From Tenrec ecaudatus (Eukaryota; Chordata; Mammalia; Afrosoricida; Tenrecidae): 64,000 nt of DNA. Location of the stretch: contig NC_134543.1 of the NCBI RefSeq assembly GCF_050624435.1, positions 126,137,475 through 126,201,474 on the forward strand. The letters run 5' to 3'. Of this stretch, positions 33,085-45,604 are shown piece after piece. Made by a program: the position numbers and the translations under genes. Under the pieces are notes generated by a model. The model was not told the DNA's origin, did no database searches, and worked only from the letters and a program-made list of their open reading frames with translations. Position 1 is the stretch's first letter. Every line of letters begins with the position of its first letter.

Positions 33085-34620
33085 GCATAATTGCAGTTGT
33101 ACCTTGGCAGCAAGCTGCCAGAGATTCAGGCCAGATTTAGAAAGGGACATAGAATAAGGGATATCATTGCTGATGTCAGATGGGCCTTGGCTCACAGAGA
33201 ATACCAGAAAGATGTTTACTTGGGTTTCATTGACTATGCTAAGGCATACAACTGTTTGGATTATAATGAACTCAATGGATAGCCTTGAGAAGAATGGGAA
33301 TTCCAGACCACTTCATTGTACTCATGTGGAACTGTATATGGATAAAGAGTCAATTATACTAACAAAACAAGATTTAAAATCAGAAAAAGTGTACATTAGG
33401 GTTGTATCCACTTACCCTACTTATTTACCGTCTACACTCATGCATAAGCCGAGTTTTTCAGCACATTTTTAATGTAGTTTTTTTGGTAAAATTAGGTGCC
33501 TTAGCTATTATATCTGTATGCTTAATAAATTATCAGAGAAGCTGGATTATTATTATTATTTTTAAATCATTTTATTGGGGGCTCGTACAGCTCTTGTCAC
33601 ATTCCATACATATATCCATTGTATGTCAAGCACATTCGTACGTATGTTGCCATCATCATTCTCAAAACATTTGCTTTCTACTTGAGCCCTTGGTATCAGC
33701 TCCTCATTTTTTCCCCTCCCTCCCTGCTCCTCGCTCTCTGGATAATTTATAAATTATTATTGTTTTGTCATATATTATGAAACTGGATTATTTGAAGAAG
33801 AATGAGGCATCAAGATTGGAGGAAGGCTTATTAACAATCTGCAATATGCAGATGACACAACCTTGCTTGCTGACAGGGAAGAAAAGTTTAAACCTTTGCT
33901 GATGAATATCAAGGATTGCACCCTTCAGAATGGGTCACAACTCAATGTAAAGAAGACCGAATTCCTCATAACTGATCCAAAGGGTAACAACATGATAAAT
34001 GGAGAAAAGATTGAAGTTGTCAAGGGTTTGCCTTGCTTGGATCCCCAATCACTGCTCATGGAAGCAGCAGTCAAGAGATCAAACAATGCATTGCATTAGG
34101 TAAATCTGCTGCATAAGACCTGTTTAAAGTGTTAAAAATTAAGAACATTACTTTGAGGAGGAATATGCGCCTAACTCAACCTATGATATTTTCAGTAGCC
34201 TCATATGCACGTGAAGTTGTTCATTGAATACAGAAGACTGAAAAAGAATCAGTGTGTTTGAATTATGGTGCTGGTAAAGAATCTGGAAAGAACATTGGAT
34301 TATCAAAAGAACACACATACCTGTCTTTGAGGAAGAACAGCCTTATGTGCCTTAGAAGCAAGGATTGCAAGACTTCATCTCATGTGCTTTGGACATGTTG
34401 TCAAGAGAGACCACTCCCTGGAGAATATCGTGCCTGGTAGAGTAGAGAGACAGCAAACAAGAAGGCCCTTGACAAAATAGATTGACACAGTCGCTGCAAC
34501 AATGGGCCCAAACATGGGAGCAACTGTGAGAATGGCACGAGACTGGGTGGTATTTGTTGTATTGTACAAAGGGCCATTGTGACTAGGGACCGACTCCACG
34601 GCACCTAACAGCAACAGGAA
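33085..34620 (+). pseudogene. BovB/RTE reverse transcriptase relic
   Basis: It begins with the RT segment 'RFRKGHRIRDIIADVRWA' and 'FIDYAKAYNCLDY' (33136-33265). It resumes after an insertion with LQYADDTTLLA, whose intact YADD catalytic motif lies at 33845-33856. It ends in the typical RTE tail 'cgactccacggcacctaaca' and 'gcaac'. The endonuclease part is missing (5'-truncated). Stops and shifts abound, so it is not functional. RTE/BovB LINEs are abundant in afrotherians. Confidence 0.85.
33552..33778 (-). mobile_element. HAL1-like 3' end inside BovB, 14-bp TSD
   Basis: It is flanked by gaagctggattatt (33538-33551) and gaaactggattatt (33779-33792), one mismatch. It is inserted in the BovB copy and therefore younger than it. 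Confidence 0.88.
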
Positions 34621-34661
34621 GGCCTAAGATAAGGAATAGTTCAGCTACCTAGATCACCTGA

Positions 34662-34866
34662 AACCAAACTCCAGCACCGTGGAGTTGATTCCTACTCATA
34701 ACGACCCTAGAAAACCAACTGGAACTGTCCCATACGGTTTCTAAGGCCATAGCCTTCACAGGAATGTGCTGCCACATCTTGTTCCTGACAAGTAGCCGAT
34801 GCGCGCCGACCACTCGGCTTTCTGCTGGTAGCCCAGTGCTTTAAACACTGCCGCCAGTCCTCTCTG
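34662..34866 (-). mobile_element. AfroSINE, antisense
   Basis: 'gtggagttgattcctactca' to 'gtagcccagtgctttaaaca'. Confidence 0.7.
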
Positions 34867-34869
34867 GGG

Positions 34870-35260
34870 GCTTACACATGTCTTATAAAAAGGATTGTCA
34901 TAGGAAGTCGAGTAGGATGAGCTAGCTAAAGGACTGAAACGTGTAGCTACGAAGTTTTAAATGTGACCTATGGGTGTGTAAGGGAGAGATTATGCAGAGC
35001 AGTGCTTTAGACAGGCTAATTAGGGGGTTTCCTTCAGACCAGGTTCTCTGCTAGCTTCGGAGGAGTTAAAAGGTAAAGGCCCATCGATGTCCTTAAGGAT
35101 TTCAAATGTAGTGAGAAGACATGTTTGAGTACAAATAATTATAATATTTTAAGATAATTTCTCTAATAGAAACATGTTTTGGGTATAGTAGGAATTCAAG
35201 AGAGAGGGTATTCATTAATCTGTTCTAGGAATCACAATAGAGATAGTGTTTAAGAGGAAA
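34870..35260. other. Intron 8 stretch, nothing recognised
   Basis: Begins with a few bases that resemble a HAL1-like tip ('gggggcttacacatgtctta'); the rest is unassigned. Confidence 0.3.
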
Positions 35261-35269
35261 CTAAAAGGA

Positions 35270-35600
35270 TGAATATGCATTTTCAGATAGACAAATCTAG
35301 GGAAAGAATTCCAGGCAGAAGATACACTACACACAAAGGCTCAGCAATCCGAGAGCATTGTAGGTTAGGAATAGCAAGTAATTATTTATTGTTATAAGTT
35401 TAAATAGATTGGTAGGTAACACCTGATCACCACAATCTTATTTCTCATGTTAAAGAGTATGAATTTTTTCCTAAAGCAGGCAAAGATGAGTCCTTGAAGG
35501 ATTTTAGCAAAAAATTCACGCAACTTGCATATCTATGTGAAGAAAGCATTGGAGGGAGGGTAAAACTAGAGGTAGAGATACTGCTAAGGAAGTCGTTGCA
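35270..35600 (+). repeat. Ancient LINE (L2-like) fragment
   Basis: 'attccaggcagaagatacact' with 'cacaaaggctcagcaatccg' follows the order of the element at 8250-8810. Confidence 0.4.
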
Positions 35601-35649
35601 GAATATGAGGAAGTACCCCCCCAAAACTATGTATTTAATTTCTTTTTTT

Positions 35650-36110
35650 TTAATTTCTTTTACAAAACACCCTTATCACCTTCTCATTATTCTCCATTAC
35701 ACTTAATACATTTGTCAAATCTGCAATTCCATTCCTAGAAACATTTTTCGAGCTCATCTGTTTGGCTGGCTGACAGCACCTCCCTTGTTTTTTCCTCACC
35801 TCTTCTATGTGGTCAAATCACTGTTCTTTCATGTCTCTCTGCATTTGTGGAGACAAAAAGGAGTCGCACCAGTGAGGTCGGGTGAGTAAGGTGCATGGGA
35901 AAGAAAGGTATGCTGTTTTTTGTCAAAAACGGGTGCAGTGAGATGTCTGTGTGAGCAGGTGCATTGTCGTGGTGGCAAAACCAGCCTCCAATCTGCACAA
36001 AGCAGGCCTGTTTTGTTGCACACTGTTACGCCATCTTTTCAGAACCTCTCAATAGAAAGCTTGATGAACAGTCTGACCTGCTGGAATGAACTCCAAATAC
36101 GCTACTAGTC
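35650..36110 (-). pseudogene. Mariner transposase relic, antisense
   Basis: The minus strand reads FCHHDNAPAHTDISLHPFL (near 35983-35927), containing the mariner HDNAPAHT block with a catalytic Asp, then SHAPYSPDL in a shifted frame (near 35880). The 3' part ends in A-rich sequence at 35650. It aligns by eye with the sense copy at 30800-31150. Broken by frameshifts and stops. Confidence 0.8.
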
Positions 36111-36730
36111 ATTTGTATACATTCTGGAAGTTAACGTCATCCAGAATGAGGTTTGTTATCAATTGACATTTCACAGCTGCACGCTGTTCTCTTAAACTGG
36201 CCGTCACAAAACACGAGATTTGAACAAAAAAAATCACTGTGACTAGAGAGAACCTTCTTAGGCAGTCGCCACTGGCTGCACTGAACTCAGAGGGAGCTGC
36301 TTGATGATTGCCCAGTGGGAAAAATGTGCAGCTCTTTTCCTTTCTGTTTTTGTTTCTTTGGGGGGTACCCCCTCATATAGTGGGGAGATGATGAGGGCTC
36401 AAGTTGGGGTTGTTGTATTAGTAGGGCAATAGAGCCTTAAAATGGAGATGAGATACTAGTTATCAGGCTCTATAACAGTTTGTTCAAAGGTAATAAGGGA
36501 TTAATAAAACCAAGTGGTCATGGGAATAGAGAAACAGAAATATATATTTGCATATTGAGCTCTAGTAGAGTGAAAACTTGGACTTTCAGATTATACAAAT
36601 ACTAATTTTTTAAAGAATTGACATTTTCCCTCTAATGGATTTTTTCTTCTTCTATGTTCCTATATAATATCTATATACCTATTTAGTGTTTATTCCCCAC
36701 TGCCTTATGTTTTATACATTTATATATCAG
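36111..36730. other. Intron 8 stretch, mostly unassigned
   Basis: The part 36111-36350 may be further mariner sequence, but no protein motif confirms it. The rest is unassigned. Confidence 0.3.
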
Positions 36731-36739
36731 TATTCCACT

Positions 36740-36860
36740 ACGATTGTAACTTCCTTAAAAGCAAAAGCCATTTCTTTTGCATACCTTGTATATGTCTCTC
36801 TCCTTTTTACATAGTCAAGTGCTTTCCACTTGGTTAAAGTATGAAATAAATATAATTTTT
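36740..36860 (+). repeat. L2-like 3' end
   Basis: 'attgtaacttccttaaaagc' ... 'atgaaataaatat' follows the sense L2 3' terminus pattern. Confidence 0.5.
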
Positions 36861-36902
36861 AATGTATAATTCATCAAAATTACAAAATTTTATTGCAGAA
36901 AA

Positions 36903-37198
36903 TTTTTGAAAAATTATTTATTGGGCGCTCATACAGCTCTCATCACAACCAACACATGCATTCATTGTGTCAAGCACATTTGTACATTTGTTGTCATTTT
37001 CTTTCTTTCTTTTAAAAAATTTTAATCATTTTATTAGGGGCACATACATACATCAATTGTGTAAAGCACATTTGTACATTCATTGCCCTCATCATCCTCA
37101 AAACGTTTGTTCTCCATTTAAGCCTCTGGCATCAGCTCCTTATCTCCCCCCCACCCCCTGCCTGCTCCTCCCTCCTTCATGAAAGCTTGATAATTTTT
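36903..37198 (-). mobile_element. Two stacked HAL1-like 3' ends
   Basis: Antisense ends start at about 36910 ('attatttattgggcgctcat') and 37018 ('atcattttattaggggcaca'). The second stops at 'gcttgataattttt', where the long copy begins. Confidence 0.82.
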
Positions 37199-39400
37199 AA
37201 AAATCGCTTTATTAGGGGCTCATATAACTCTTATCACAATCCATATATACATCAATTATGTAAAGCACATTTGTACATTCATTGCCTTCATCATTCTCAA
37301 AATATTTGCTCTCCACCTAAGCCCCTGCCATGAGCTCCTTGTTTTTTCTCCTCCCTCCCCTTTCCTCCTCCCTCATTAACCCTTGATAAGTTATAAATGA
37401 TTATTTTGTCATATCTTTCCCTGTCCGAAGTCTCTCTTCACCCACTCTTCTGTTGTCCATCCCCCAGGGAGGAGGTCACATGTAGATCCTTGTAATCAGT
37501 TCCCTCTTTCCAACCCACCTTCCCTCCACCCTCCCAGTATCACCACTCACACCACTGGTCCTGAAGGGATCATCCATCCTGGAATCCATGTTTCCAATTC
37601 CTATCTGTACTAGTGTACATCCTCTGTAAGGTAGAATTGGGATCATGATAGTGGGGGAGGAGGAAGCATTTAGGAACTAGAGGAAAGTTGTGTTTCATCA
37701 TTGCTACATCACACCCTGACTAGCTTGTCTCCTCCCCAAGACCCTTCTGTAAGGGGGTGTCCAGAGGCCTACAAATGGGCTTTGGGTCTTCACTCCACAC
37801 ACACCCCCCTCATTCACTATGGTATGATTTTTTTTGTTCTGATGATGCCTGATACCTGATCCCTTCGACACCTCGTGATCGCACGGGCTGGTGTGCTTCT
37901 TCCATGTGGGTTTTGTTGCTTCTCAGCTAGATGGCCGCTTGTTTTCCTTCAAGCTTTCAAGACCCCAGACACTATATCTTTTGATAGCCAGGCACCATCA
38001 GCTTTCTTCGCCACATTTGTTTATGAACCCATTTGTCTTCAGTGATTGTGTCATGGAGGTGAGCACACAATGATATGATTTTTTGTTCTTTGATGACTGA
38101 TAACTGATCCCATCAACCCATTATGATCACACAGGCTGGTGTGCTACTTCTATGTGGGCTTTATTGCTTCTGAGCTGGATGGCCTCTTGTTTAACTTCAA
38201 GCTTTTAAGACCCCAGATGCTATTACCTTTCGATAGCTGGGCACCATCAGCTTTCTTCACTACATTTGCTTATTCACCCGCTTTGTCTTCAGCGGTTGTG
38301 TCAGGAAGGTAAGCATCATAGAATGCCAATTTAATAGAAGAAAGTATTCTTACATTGAGGAAGTACTTGAGTGGAGGCCAAATGTCCTTCTGCTACCTTA
38401 ATACTAAACCTATAAATATATGCACATAGATCTATTTCCACATCCTCATATATAAACATATTTGCATATGTACATGCCTTTTGCCTCCTAGCTCTTTTCT
38501 CTATTTCCTTTGACTTTCCTCTTGTCCCACTATCATGCTCAGTCTTCATTTGGGTTTCAGTAATTCCTCTTGGTTACATTACTCTTGATCACGCCCTACC
38601 ATGCCTCCTTCACCCTCCTCACCACCGATTTGGGTGACTTGTTGCTCCTTTGTCTCTGGGTTTGTTAATACCACTACCTTTCACCCCACCTCCCACTCTC
38701 TCATGTCCCCCCAGAATTGTCAGTCTCATTGTTTTCTCCTCCAGATTGCTCATCCAGCCTATCTTATTTAGATAGACCTGCGAAAATAATAACACGCATA
38801 AAACCAAGACAGAGCAAAACCAAGCAACAATATACAACAAAACATCAAAAATCCAATGACAAAAAAAAACAACAAGAAAGAAAAGCTTGTAGATAGTTCA
38901 AGGACTGTTTGTTGGCCTTTTAGAGTGTTTTCCAGCTGAGTCTGTTGGGGTGCCAAGCTTGGCCCCAAAATCTATTTTTGGTATTCCCTGGGGAATTTAT
39001 TGCTCTGTTCTTGCTGTGCTGTTCTACACTGTTAATGTTTTGCCTTGGTGTGGTGGGATCAGATCAGGCGGGATTGCCACACTGTGTCTCCAATGTTGTC
39101 TCCTGTAGGGCTATGAGTCCATGAGGGATGTCGTGTCTCATAGTGGGGCCGGCCACATAGTCTTCTGTGTGGATTGGGTGCTCCGAGTGGGAATATCGTC
39201 CTGAAGACTTGGTGTGCGAAGGCTCAGTGCTCCACTCTCTCTTCTTCCCCCTTCATTTGCTCCTGTGTGCTCTGATCAGACATGTCCCTGTCCTGGAGCT
39301 GCAGCTTCAGTGCTGTCCTCTGAAATAAATTCTTCTGGGGGGAGGGGCAGGTGTCCACATAGTTGTGATTGGACTGACCCCTCAGACCTGTCCTGTTACA
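37199..39400 (-). mobile_element. HAL1-like copy, antisense, 2.2 kb
   Basis: It contains the complete 3' region in the same order as 17862-20105 and stops before ORF1, at the equivalent of about 20105. Its landmark 'cttctggggggaggggcagg' (39330) pairs with the same landmark near 20040. The internal unit 'cacaggctggtgtg..tagatggcc' occurs twice (37880 and 38140), as in the other long copy. Confidence 0.88.
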
Positions 39401-40170
39401 GAAAGTTTGAGATTCATCTAGTCTACCTCGTTATTTTACAGTTAAGAAATAGAAGCCTGCTATTATAGTGTTTCCCCCTGTAAGTTATTAGATACAAGCA
39501 TGAGAAAATTAAGACAACTAGTCATACACCTCAACATCCTAACAGAGCCTTTTCTTTCTTCATTTGTTTTTGTTTTGGTTTGTTTGTTTTTTTTGTGGGG
39601 GAGGGGAGTACTTTATCTTCCTTCTCTGGAAGAAACATTAAACTTTTTCATTCTTTGAATGAACAACTTCCATAATAACCCTTACCCTATCATTTTCTAT
39701 CCCTTTGCATAAGCCTTGCTTCAGTTATGCTAATTTTCTCTTTCAGGGCAAGAGCAGCTAATATCAGGTTAAGAGAGTACTTCATGCGTCTAGTAGTCAG
39801 AACTGCTGCCTGTGACAGTAGTAACTCTCTCTTTAGCTTTATTATGGTCCCAGTGTGTGTGCCCACTCCTGAACACATGAAGAATATGTGGACCAACAGG
39901 TTGAACCTTCATCTGGCTGATAAAACCATGGTGGGATAGTTTAAAGGGTCCAATATGGATCATTAAGAAGCATAAAGTAGGAATAATTAGAGCCTGTGGT
40001 CTCGTAAGTGTGGTGTAGCTAGAATTGGAAAGCTCTGTGTAGAGATTTCAGTGTTCTCTATTATCGTTTAAGATGGGCCTTCTTCTCAGAGCTGGGGTCC
40101 TACTGAATTTATGCTCTACTCTTTTTCGTCTTGTTTCAAATAAAGGTGGGATAAATATTTTCTAGGAAAG
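39401..40170. other. Intron 8 stretch, nothing recognised
   Basis: Short opposite-strand open frames overlap at 39690-39939, but no protein family is recognised. Confidence 0.35.
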
Positions 40171-40174
40171 TTCT

Positions 40175-41250
40175 CCAAAAGTAAAAGGAAATAGCGGAAA
40201 GAACTAGGAGGCAAAGGGAATTTATAGAGGTCTAAATAAAGGCATGTACACATATAAATATTTTTATATGTCAGGATGGAGAAATAGATCTATGTGCATA
40301 TATTTATAGGTTTTAGTAGTAAGGTAGCAGATGGACATTGAGCCTCCACTTAAGTACTCTCTCAATGCAGGAACACTTTGTTCTATTAAATTGGCACTCC
40401 ACGATGCTCACCTTCCTGGCACGATTGTTGAAGACAAAAGTGTGCATAAGCAAATGTGGCGAAGAAAGCTGATGGTGCCTGGCTATCAAAAGATATAGCA
40501 TCTAGGGTCTTGAAGGCTTGAAGGTAAACAAGCGGTCATTTAGCTCAGAAGCAACAAAGCCCACATGGAAGAAGCACAGCAAGCCTGTATGATCATGAGG
40601 TATTGAAGGGATCAGGCATCAGGCATAAATGAACAAAATATCATATCATTATAAAAGAGGGGGTGTGCAGAGTGGAGACCCAAGCCCATCATCTGTAGCC
40701 AACTGGACATACCCTTACAGAAAGATCAGGGGAAGGAGTTGAGCCAGCCAGGGTGCAGTATAGCAACGATGAAACATACAACTTTCCTCTGGTTCTTAAA
40801 TGCTTCCTACCCTCCCCCCGCCAATATCATGATCCCAATTCTACCTTACAAATCCAGCTAGACCAGAGGATGGACACTGGTACAGATAGAAACCAGAAAC
40901 ACAGGAAATCTAGGACAGATGTTCCCTTCAGGACTATTGGTGAAAGTGGTGATACCGGGAGCGTGAAGGGAAGGTGGGGTAGAAAGGGGGAGCTGATTAT
41001 AAGGATCTACATCGGACAGTATAAGATATGAAAAAATACATTTTAAATTATCAAGGGTACATGAGGGAGAGGGGAGCTGGGAGGGAGAGGAAAAAATGAA
41101 GGGCTGATACCAGGGGCTCAAGTAGAAAGCAAATGTTTTGAGAATGATGAGGGAAACAAATGTACAAATGTGTGACGTGCAATGGATGTATGTATGGATT
41201 GTGAAAAGAGTTGTATGAGCCCCCAATAAAATGATTTTTTTAAAAAGGAA
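40175..41250 (+). mobile_element. HAL1-like copy, sense, 1.1 kb
   Basis: It runs from 'gaactaggaggcaaaggga' to 'agcccccaataaaatgattt'. It ends about 120 bases upstream of exon 9. Confidence 0.87.
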
Positions 41251-41370
41251 GAAAATTCTCTAAGAATAATTGTTTCATTGTTATCCTCCACCTACCTCAT
41301 TCATGTAAACCTACAGGTTCTTCTTATCATCGGATGAAACTGAATCTTTGTTTCGATTTGTTCTCTGTAG

Positions 41371-41558
41371 TGGGTGGACCAAACAGGTGCTGTCTCACAG
41401 AAGAAGCCTTTCCATTTGGCCAGAGCAGAGCTAGAGTTCAATTCCCATCATCACCAGATGCGGATCCAGGACCAGGAGTTTCAGGAAGGCTTTGATGGTG
41501 GCTGGTGCCTCTCTATGCATCAGCCCTGGGCATCTCTACTCGTTAGAGGGATTAAAAG
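41371..41558 (+). CDS. TRIP4: TRIP4 coding exon 9, ASCH domain start
   Basis: The acceptor tctctgtag|tgggtg starts residue 394. The exon encodes a His-rich NSHHHQ segment, then QDQEFQEGFDGGWCLSMHQP and WASLLVRGIKR. The ASCH domain begins near Trp438; its GIK-type RNA-binding-like motif is intact. The donor is aaaag|gtaaga. A HAL1-like copy ends about 120 bases upstream. Confidence 0.96.
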
Positions 41559-41714
41559 GTAAGAACAGAAAGGAATCTTTGCAGTTGGACATTTTAGTGA
41601 TAATAGAAACTGACTGGAATTATTTTTCCCAATCTATTGATGATTTATTCTACCCTGAAGTATATAGGACTCTAAGCAATATGGTGATGTTACTGACATG
41701 GTAGTAATTTCTTT

Positions 41715-42465
41715 CTTTCTTTATTTTAATTTTAAATCATTTTACTGGGGGTTCCTACAACTCTTATCACAATCCTCCCATCCAGCCATTGTGTCAGGTA
41801 CATTTGTACATTTGTTGCCATCATCATTCTCAAACTTCTCTTTCTGCCTGAACCCTTGGTATCAGCTCCTTACTTTTTTACCCTCCCTCTCCTACGCTCC
41901 CTCCCTCACCAACCTTTGGCAATTAAAAAAATTTTTTTTCATGCCTTACACTCACCAATGTCTCCCTTCACCTGCTTTTCTGTTTTCCGTCCCCCAGGAA
42001 GAGGGTTATATGTAGATCATTGTGCTCCGTTCCCCTCTCTCCCTCCACCTTTCCCTTACCCTCCTGGTATCACTACTCACTACTCTCGTTATTGGTTCTG
42101 AGGGGTTTATCTGTCCTGGATTTCCTGTGTTTCCAGCTCTTATCTGTACCAGTGCACACATCTGGTTTAGCCGGATTTGTATGTTTCATCAGTGTTTTAC
42201 GGCACCCTAGAGACTGTCCAGACTGTCCAGTTGCCTACAGATGGGCTTTGGGTCTCCATTCTGCACTCCCCCTCTTTCACAATGATATGATTTTTTCTTC
42301 TTTGATGCCTGATACCTCATCCCTTCAACACCTCGTGATCATACAGGCTGGTGTGCTTCTTGCATGTGGGCTTTGTGGGTGCTTTTGAGCTAGAAGGCCG
42401 CTTGTTCACCTTCAAGCCTTTAAGACCCCAGATGCTCTATCTTTGGATAGCCGGGCGCTCAGCCA
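41715..42465 (-). mobile_element. HAL1-like copy in intron 9, antisense
   Basis: It starts 'aaatcattttactgggggtt' and continues to 'ctatctttggatagccggg'. It makes up most of the 1.2-kb intron 9. Confidence 0.87.
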
Positions 42466-42773
42466 CTCGGCCTTAGGCCCGGAGCCTGGCTCCACAAGGG
42501 AGGTGGCCAAAGCAGCACTAAATCACCTTTAAAAAGAGTTGTATATAGATCATCACAATCATTTTTAATGTTCCTACCCCCTTTCCCACGCTCATTGTTA
42601 GCTCCCCCAAACCCCTCACCTTCCCCACCCTCAACCCACCCCATGTTCTCGATAAACCATTGCATCAATTATTGCCTCTATGCACTAGATAATTTTCTAT
42701 AAGTCTTGCTGTATGTTATGTGATTTTCCTAAAAACTATCATTTTGACCCTTGCTACTTACTTTGTGGTTAAG

Positions 42774-42898
42774 GGTGGAGGGCAGAACCTGGTATACCCC
42801 TCACAGAGGACGACTTTGGATAGCAGCCACAGCCCAAAAGCCCTCCCCTCAAGAAATCTCAGAACTCCAGGCTACATACCGTCTTCTTCATGGGAAAG
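42774..42898 (+). CDS. TRIP4: TRIP4 coding exon 10, ASCH core
   Basis: The acceptor gtggttaag|ggtgga completes Arg456 and gives VEGRTWYTPHRGRLWIAATA, the ASCH core strand region, then QKPSPQEISELQATYRLLHG. The donor is gaaag|gtaaac. The acceptor pyrimidine tract is modest. Confidence 0.95.
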
Positions 42899-43079
42899 GT
42901 AAACACACTCCGACTTCCTGAAGAGAAGTCACTGGCCTGCATTTTTTTTTTTACTTCCTTCTTCCGGTGCCGTTTCTTGGATTCAGTAGAATTTTAAACT
43001 TTGTATTTAGTACTTGTTTTGTGGCAAGATCATAAATAGCCATTCATAGGAGGGCTTCAGACCATTTTGAACCTGTTCA

Positions 43080-43400
43080 GTCATGGCTGACAAAGCAAAA
43101 CTGGAACAGACTCACATTTTTAAAATCTGGGAAATTTGGGTGAGCTGAATGCTAACTTGATGGGAAAAAACACAGACGAAGGCCCTGGACTTGGGGACTC
43201 GAAGAAGCGTAGTGAGCCCTTCAGGAGCCTTAGGTGCCATGCTGAAATGGTGCCAAGACTGGAGAGGGACACTCACTGGACACATGTGGTTGGCTGCCGT
43301 CTTTGAGCCGGCCACCCTGTTTTTTACTGAAACTGGTCGAGATTTGGTTGCTATGCAATACTGCTTTTGTGTATAAGGAATGAGATAAGTTTCTATCAGG
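43080..43400. other. Intron 10 stretch, possible retro fragment
   Basis: GC-richer than its surroundings, with short open frames on both strands, but no family could be named and no poly-A or target duplication is clear. Confidence 0.25.
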
Positions 43401-43514
43401 GATTTTACCTATAATATTTCCAATTCTGGTTTGTGTTTGTTTTACCCACATTTAAAATTTTTGGATCTGTTAATTGGCCACGACTGAATCAGGCTGAACA
43501 ATACAAATGAAAAT

Positions 43515-43728
43515 ATCATTTTGGGGGGTGAGGGAGTTAAAAACGTGGAGCTGATACCAAGACCACAAATAGAAAGTAAATGTTTAGAAAATGATGATGA
43601 CAACATATGTACAAATATGTCATATGTATGCTTGATACATATGACAACATATGTATAAATATGCTTGATGTATGGAATGTTATAAAAGCTGTAAGAGCCC
43701 CCAATAAAGTACTTTAATATATATATAT
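43515..43728 (+). mobile_element. HAL1-like 3' end, sense
   Basis: It ends 'agcccccaataaagtacttt'. An internal segment ('catatgtataaatatgcttg') is duplicated near 43615-43670. Confidence 0.82.
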
Positions 43729-43865
43729 AATTTTCAACACCAGAAATTAATAGTTCTCTAAGATGTTTTTCTCCTATTTTTTTAAATGAAGATGAAATAA
43801 TTAAACTCTGGTATATCTAGATTGGGAAAAACTACCATAAAATTCTATTTTTTGCCTGATTATCT

Positions 43866-43985
43866 CTATTTTTTTATTTTGACAGTTTTATTGACATAAT
43901 TAACATAGCATACAATTCAGTATTTAAACATATTGTGTAGAATTGTGCAACCATCACCACAATCAATCAGAACGGGTTCTCCTTT
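43866..43985 (-). repeat. L1-type 3' end, antisense
   Basis: 'gacagttttattgacataatt' then 'gcatacaattcagtatttaaa' belongs to the lineage seen at 7867 and 28967. Confidence 0.5.
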
Positions 43986-44627
43986 TTTAATTATCTTTTT
44001 TTTTTTACTAATAATTTTATGGGCATTTTCTTCATTCTTAATCATAATGCATCTCAATAATAATGAACTCATTAGCTCCCCATTTCTCCAAACCTGCCCT
44101 GTAAACTAGAATTTTTTATATAAAGTGATCCAAATTGGCCTCTGGAATCAGATGTGAACAGGTAAACGTTTATTTTAAGTTTCTATTCTGATATTTTTAG
44201 GGTTTTTTAACACCACAGAAGAAAATTCTGTTTTCTTAGCACCTGTTGCTATCTTTTTTTTCCCTGAAACCTCTGACCGCCCCCCCCCCCAAAAAACAAC
44301 AACAACAACAACTGGTTTTAGCCAGTTCAGCACAGTAGAATTGTTTGTTCATAATGAAGTTGCAGGGTCCTTGAACTCGAATGATGTGAGGGCAGTAGGT
44401 TTTCAAAGGAAACGTTCCTAGCTCAGCATGTAGATAGTAGACTAATGAAGCCACTCACTGGATTTTTCCCTTGAATACAAACAGTTGTGCTGAATAAAAC
44501 TCATAGTTCCTCATATCTACAAATAGATCATGGAAAAGGTGATTTCTTCAGGATTGGAAACAGACTTCTGAATTCCAGGGTCACAAAGAAGGAGATTTAT
44601 CCAATACTTTTGCTATCCTTGATTCAG

Positions 44628-44719
44628 ATTTGGAGTTTCCCAGTGACTATCCATCAGGTTGTCTTCTTGGCTGTGTGGACCTGACTGACTGCTTGTCCCA
44701 GAAGCAATTTAAAGAACAA
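44628..44719 (+). CDS. TRIP4: TRIP4 coding exon 11, last exon in window
   Basis: The acceptor cttgattcag|atttgg completes an Asp codon. The exon encodes LEFPSDYPSGCLLGCVDLTD and CLSQKQFKEQ, the end of the ASCH beta core. The donor is gaacaa|gtgagt on a codon boundary (residue 528). Coding exons for the remaining C terminus were not seen up to 64000. Confidence 0.94.
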
Positions 44720-45401
44720 GTGAGTAAGAATACTTAATCTTGGACAGATCTTTTATATAGCACCATAAAATTGTGTCACCATAACTGACTTGTATATCTG
44801 CTTCTCCTTAGAATGTCCTGGAGTTCGTAAGGTATTAACAAATTTTTATTTAGACGTATGAAGGGGCTTCAGAAAGCTTGTTGGAAAAAATCTGTTATCT
44901 TTTCATTCCATTTTTCCATGAACTTTCTGAAACCCCTTCATCTAAGGATAGTCTTTTAATAAGGAGATGCTAGGGAGAGAAAAAGACAAGCAAAAACAGA
45001 AAACACTTAATGATGCTTTGATTTTTGATGAATGGACAGAGCACATATATTTCTTGATTAAAATCTCCTGTCATAGAGTCCTCATTCCTTACTAAAACGT
45101 TGCTTCTTTTAGTATTTTGATTACCATTGGGATTTGTTGGTAGGGATGGTAGGATTGTTAATGCTCATTCCACAGCATAGGGTCCAGGCCTCAGACCTCA
45201 TGATAGGCGTGGGTTTGAACTCTGATTGCATGGATTGTGCCATGTGTGGTACACATGTATATATTATGTATTTCTATTTACTTTGATAACTAAAAATTGA
45301 GTTGACATAACTAAAATAAACTTTTGAACAGCAGAGGGAGCTGAATGACTTTATTTGAATATCAAATCCCCCAAACTGCAGCGGCTGTAAGCTCAAACCC
45401 A

Positions 45402-45602
45402 TCTAAACCAAACTCAACCACCACTGAGTGGATTCTGATTTCTAGTAGACCTATAGAACAGAATCAAACTGCCCCTATGGGTTTCCAAAACTAAAATCTA
45501 CAGGATTCGAAAGCTTTGTCTTTCTCCTGCAGAGTCGCTGGTGGGTTTGAACTGCTTGTGTTTGGCAACCAAACTCACAACCCACTCTGCCACCAGGGTG
45601 GA
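45402..45602 (-). mobile_element. AfroSINE, antisense
   Basis: 'accactgagtggattctgat' to 'cccactctgccaccagggtg'. Confidence 0.72.
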
Positions 45603-45604
45603 AA

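Noticed and set aside
39690-39939. Possible small gene with overlapping frames on both strands
   Set aside because: No splice, poly-A, or family evidence, and no recognisable protein motif.
43080-43451. Possible processed pseudogene in intron 10
   Set aside because: No poly-A tail or target duplication could be seen and no parent gene was recognised.
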